Below, piece after piece: positions 59,160 through 64,000 of a stretch of DNA of 64,000 bases. Source of the DNA: Daphnia carinata (taxonomy: Eukaryota > Arthropoda > Branchiopoda > Diplostraca > Daphniidae); the NCBI RefSeq assembly GCF_022539665.2, contig NC_081331.1, positions 248,001-312,000 on the forward strand, in the 5' to 3' direction. The notes under the pieces were generated by a model. That model was not told where the DNA came from. It did not search any database and saw nothing but the letters and a program-made list of their open reading frames with translations. Numbering within the stretch: position 1 is the first letter of the stretch; each line of letters opens with the position of its first letter. A program made the position numbers and the translations under genes.

Positions 59160-62100
59160 TCAGATAGGGGCTAGGGATTGCCATTCATCTGTCGTCAATT
59201 CTGGGTGCCATAGATCAACGATGAGCACCAACCGATAAGACGATCCATTGTGCCAGACTTCATGATCGAAGCTGTCATCAAAAACAACAAATTTGCCTTC
59301 CTCCCATGACTTGATAGTGTTGCCCACTCTCAACTTAGCCCCATCAGGTACGACTAGACCTAAATGAGCCCTGAGTCGGCAGTTAGTTGGCCCAGTATGG
59401 GACCAAACGTGCGTGCCAGGATGCATGATACTGAATTTGACTTGACCCCGCTTGCACAAGGCAGGTGGGTAATTTTCAATCAACGTGCACGTTACTGGTG
59501 CCTAAAAATAGTTAATTGATTATTTCTAACGTCTCTTAGTAACTTGGGACAAACGAAATAAATACTTGATTGCAATGGGCTGCGTTTTTCCTGCCTTGCC
59601 CGAACAGTTCAAACTGTTTCCAGTCTCCAGAATCCCGCAATTTCTCTGATTCATTAGCGAAACCCTCAGGACTTTCCAGTGTTAACAAAGCCACTCCTTC
59701 GTTACGAATTTGTCGCCAGTTGGCTTCCAACAGATCAAAGAAAGGACCATAGGTAGTTGCTTCCTTGTCCCACCAAGGTTGAGCGGTTAGACGATCTACA
59801 TTGTACAGGGAACGTTGATCATGAGAACGAAAAACACCTTCCTTCTCTCCATCGGCATAGATCTGGAAATGTAGACAGTAATGAGTACTGCAATTAGAAA
59901 TGATATAACTAATTATTACCCGTTGGGCTTCTTCGTGTTTCCCTAGGCGGGTCAGTGAATCACCGAGATGAGAGTAAAAGCGTCCGTCAATGACACCCTC
60001 TTCACGGGATGCTATTCCAGCCATCATCCATCGAGCTCCGGCATCATAGTCGTTATAAGTTGTTTTCAAAATAAAGCCTAAATGAACCTGAGCGAAACCA
60101 GATTGTGGCCATCTTTCCAGAACACCTTCGAGAATAGTGCGAGCAGCTTCCGGTTGATTGGTCAAAAGAAAACCAACAGCTAATTGATTTTGATATTCGA
60201 TATCATTGGGAAAACGGGCAACCAATCTCTGCTGAATCCTTATAGCTTTTCCGTGGAATCCTGATAAATAAAAAAATAATAAGTAAAAGTTATTGTTAAA
60301 TAGAAAATTAAGTTACCTCTAAATCGCATTCTGTCGATACAGCGTAAAGCAGACTTATGGTAAAGTTGATCGTCCACTTGATGCTCGAGGTCTAAGACGG
60401 CCCTGTATGCGAAGATGGACTGTTCCAAACGAGCGTTAGATCTCTCCACTTCGGCTAGTGAGTCCAGGCTTCGGGCACGGCCATAAAGGGCCAACGCATT
60501 GTGTGGATCCTTCTCCAAAATTTGTTCCATCAGAGCTAGCGCCTGGGCTGGCGACTGGATTGAAGGCAATAAGGGATGGACAAAGGTTCAAGGTTCAATG
60601 TTTCAAACTTTCCAAACAAAGCCATTCCCCCATTCTCTTGAATGCTTTTCAATTGTGCAACAGATTCTTCTACAAGAAATCTTGTTATCTTTTGCATACT
60701 CTTTTGGTTAGTGATTAATAGTTCATGCCGTAAATACTAAGAGGACATAAGTTGGGAAAAGATTAATACTACAAACGGCTACTTGAAACACTAAGGGACA
60801 TTCTCTAATGATAAAATGAAAACGTATCTCATCTTCTTTAAAACTCAGAGTTTAATTTCAGACACAATCCGCGAACCTTACAGAGATAAGCCCCAAAAAC
60901 TCATGAAAGTATATCATAATCATTCGTCTGCAAGCGTCATAACAACCTCACACCCACACCACTTTTTTTTCTATATGAGAAAGAGGGCGAAAGAAAATGT
61001 CAAAGGTTCGTTGTGATATCGAATAGGACGATCAAAGTAATACTACAAACATGACACTAGTCAAAGTCAGGGAAAAGAATGATTTTTTTATGTTTTTTTG
61101 TTTTGTTTTTTTGAGACAGAAGATATTTAGGCAGCTGGGGGAGCCTACAGAAATTTAGCGAATAGAAGATTAAAGGCATTTAAATTTTATTAAATATTCA
61201 AAATCGAGTTGTCGTTTGAGCAATTGAAGCAGCCCGACAACTCGATAATAGAGAAAGGGGGCAGTGCCTCACAACTTTAAATTTTATATCACCCAGGTAT
61301 TTTATTTCAGTTTACCTGATCGACGAGTCGATCTGCTTCCTCCAGATTTTGCATTCTCGAAGGAACATTTGTAACTGGTGCAGCACTTTGCTCCTCTTCA
61401 ACAAGAAAAGCTTCTGTCGCCACCTGGACAGGTTCTTCTACCACCGAATCGAACCTGTGTTCAGCTTCAGATTGAGTTTCATCTGACGATACGTCTTCTG
61501 CAACTGGAGCATCAACGACTTCAGCAGTCTGAGGCACAGGAATGATTTCTTCAGCCACATCATTGGTCTCAGCTACTTCTTCAACCTGAACAATTGGTTG
61601 ATCAGCCTGGACGTCACTGATCTCAAGCTCGGGTTCTACGGCAATCACAGTCTCTTCTTTAAGCTCTGACTCGATGACTTCTGGTACAGGTACATCGGCA
61701 ATTTCTGGTTCAGCAACCGCTTCTACCTGTGATTCGGGAAGAGGTTGAGTTTCGGAAACAGTGTCTTCGACTGGCTCGATCCATGAATCCACTGCAGGTT
61801 CAGGGACAACCTCTACATGAGATTCGGGCACAGATTCTACGAAGGGTTCTGGAACGGGGATAGATTCCACAATGGGTTCAACAACGTGTTCTACAGGTAA
61901 TGCGGCCTTTGACTCGGTTTCTTCTTGTCGTTCAGGAAGATCGTCTACTTGAGGTTCAGGAATCACTTCCTGTTCAAGAAGGGATTCTACTTGTGGTAGT
62001 TCAAAATCGGCGTCTGATTTCAGAACTTCTTGCGGTTCAGTTTCTACTTGGGGCTCAACTTCTAACTCTTCAGCAAGAGTTTCTACATTCGCTTCGCGTG

Positions 62101-63581
62101 CAACTTCTATTTCGGGTTCGTCAAGAGCTTCTTCTTCACTCACGATTTCTTCTTCAGCTTGCACTTCTTCAGGGTCTTCTGCCAACTGAGCTGCTTCTTG
62201 TTGAGCTGCCTCTTGAGCCAATATAGTCTAAATTAAACGATAGATTTTGAAATATTGGCAAAAATAAACTAGATAAATAAATTACATCTTGATTCCTGGC
62301 TTCATCTAACTCTTCTAGTACGGCTCTAAGATTGCGTTCCAATTCAGCTGCTTGCTCTAGAGCGCCATCAAAAACACTGTCTGACGTATTCTTTACGAGT
62401 TCATCTAATTGACTTCTTAAAGGCTCAAGGCGTTGACTAATTGTATCGATGACGGCGTGAGTTAATGACGATTTAGCCATAACTTGTAGGGCTCGTAGCT
62501 CTTCGATGCAGCGCACAGTCATAACCCACACTTCATCTACAGCTGCCTGAACGGCTTCTCTTTCTGCCCGCATTGTAAATGACTCTGAAAAATGATGTAA
62601 TTGAAGAACTGTCTATTCGGTAATAAAGATTGATGTAATACCTTCAGGAACTTCAGCTGGTTCATCCTCCAACTGCGTCTCAAAGTTTTCGCTGGCTTGA
62701 ACAGTTTCTTCTACGATCTCATTGGTCGCTTCAGGTAATTCTTCAACGGGTTCTGGCACAGATTCTGCAGCTTCAATCTTTGGTTCTTCAACTATTTCAG
62801 TTTCTATTTCCCTTATGATGTCTTCTGGTACTTCTGCAATAGGCACAGTTTCAGGGACCTCTGAAGGCAAATCCTTTGCAATTTCAACAGGTTCATCTAC
62901 CATACTGATGGTATTTTCCTTAAATGATTCTATAGAAGTAACGAAGAAGTTCATTACATGCAAAAAAAAAGCTGGAAATTAATTATATACCTGGCTCCAT
63001 AGGGGAAGGATCAATTCTGTCGAAATCATCTTCGTAGGCAACGTCTACCGCTGGGGCAGCAGGCTCATATTTCACTGGTGGGGCATTGGTGACGGGGTCT
63101 GCAAGACGAGTGAACGTCTCAATTCCACCCATTTCAAAAAATATCACACCAACGGCCAATCCCAAAGACGAAAGTAAGACGAGAAAGATGATTTTCGCGC
63201 ACGCTCCGCTTCCATCACTTTCTTCCAATAGGGGAACGGTATCTTCTAATAAAATAAAATTGAATAAAAAATAAATTATTAAAAATTTTAGAGTGTTTCC
63301 GTTACATTAGCGAAAGGAAGTTGCCATGCGCGTGCTGTTAACGTATCGCTAAACATGAAAGGCATGCCTGCACAACCTGGTCAACAGATGGCCAAGATGC
63401 TTCAGTAGTTTTTATATTTCCAGGGTCAACAACACACATACACACACACACACACACATTCATTATTAGACACCTGAATCGTCGGTAGGATGAACAACGA
63501 AATCTGCTTCGGTTTCGTCCAGTTGTTGGACATGTGCCCGTTCCTCTTGGTATTCTTCCTGTTGTAAAGCCTCTAATATGG
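59160..63581 (-). CDS. ASPH: aspartyl/asparaginyl beta-hydroxylase (ASPH), 5' end not resolved
   Basis: A type II ER membrane 2-oxoglutarate/Fe(II) dioxygenase that hydroxylates Asp/Asn in EGF-like domains (family knowledge). Nine exons splice in phase: 63581-63474 (acidic cytosolic part), 63245-62991 (transmembrane FLVLLSSLGLAVGVIFFEMG), 62929-62642 (acidic), 62584-62286 (coiled coil, LEPLRSQLDELVKNTSD), 62227-61316 (304 residues of Glu/Pro/Val-rich sequence), 60554-60317 and 60260-59920 (TPR-like), 59862-59566 (RSLYNVDRLTAQPWW) and 59501-59160. The last exon holds the catalytic core IMHPGTHVWSHTGPTNCRLR-AHLGL and FDDSFDHEVWHN; the His of SHTGP and of DHEVW correspond to the two iron-binding His of the family, and the His of AHLGL is also conserved. 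It ends WHPELTTDEWQSLAPI. The first exon seen has no start codon, so at least one more lies upstream. The long acidic exons may be alternatively spliced to give junctate/junctin-like forms. Confidence 0.93.
63432..63458. repeat. (CA)n microsatellite in an ASPH intron
   Basis: About 13 CA units with one TA interruption, in the intron between the first two ASPH exons visible here (63246-63473). Likely length-polymorphic. Confidence 0.85.
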
Positions 63582-64000
63582 CTATGATTGATAATCACAT
63601 GATTCAATATGGCGAAATTGAATTCCATGGGTTATATATATATATAAGCCGGTACAAACAATGTCAACATAACGATGGCACGCTCTTTGAAAAAGACGCA
63701 GTTTTCCAACGTCGTATGACAACACTTTTGGATGGTAAAAGATGCTAGCTAGGCTTAGTTCCAATAGCACAATTCCCCCACCCGAAGTGACGTGATATTT
63801 TTAGACAGAAAATCTCGCAAGGTCTTCAACAGAAAAGAATATAAAGCTTCAATGGCGTCGCACGAGACTTTGCCAGCCAAGCACCTTTTTCAAAATCAGT
63901 TTTAAATCTATGATTGAATCTCCCAACTAATTTTCTCTTCAATTTTTACGTACTAAGACATTGTAATAATTTACATGCCCGTTCCAGGCAAGATAAACAA

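Noticed and set aside
1..64000. tRNA or rRNA genes, bacterial contamination
   Set aside because: No cloverleaf or rRNA-like conserved sequence was noticed, and spliced eukaryotic genes span the window on both sides.

Overview
The window is nuclear DNA of an arthropod, most likely a branchiopod crustacean such as Daphnia. Intron-rich genes with very short introns (mostly 55-80 bp), AT-rich intergenic DNA and a CRF-like diuretic hormone (DH44) prohormone point that way. The genus is an inference. There is no sign of prokaryotic or organellar sequence.

Layout. 1-8.4 kb is gene-poor AT-rich sequence. 8.46-22.78 kb (+) is one long many-exon gene for the DmX/Rabconnectin-3 alpha family (V-ATPase assembly). 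It ends tail to tail with LTV1 (-, 23.21-25.29 kb, 40S subunit biogenesis). 25.6-27.2 kb is a nest of related AT-rich repeats. 27.78-30.83 kb (-) is an MCM9 gene with five apparent frameshifts and two damaged splice sites, so it is read as a recent pseudogene. 31.3-32.9 kb (+) is an intronless Net1/ARHGEF3-like RhoGEF (DH) sequence with an N-terminal membrane anchor, no PH domain and an internal frame break. 33.2-36.7 kb holds MITE-like repeats, perfect hairpins and a Myb/SANT-like DNA-binding gene with a GC-AG intron.

37.0-47.8 kb is the most unusual part. A divergent pair, an orphan 671-residue anchored protein (-) and a ZCCHC7-like zinc-knuckle gene (+), is present three times in alternating orientation, giving two nested large inverted repeats. 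Copies 2 and 3 share a solo LTR with the same target duplication, and both are broken; only orphan copy 1 is open. 48.0-49.0 kb again holds the 25.6-27.2 kb repeat family.

The remaining genes are on the minus strand: DH44 prohormone (50.03-51.03 kb, complete in three coding exons), DTWD1 tRNA acp-transferase (56.01-57.51 kb, complete in four exons) and aspartyl/asparaginyl beta-hydroxylase ASPH (59.16 to at least 63.58 kb, its 5' end not reached in the window).

The conserved genes are unrelated housekeeping or signalling loci and do not form a pathway. The 31-49 kb interval behaves as a fast-evolving, duplication- and transposon-rich island set between conserved genes, with a decaying MCM9 at its edge.
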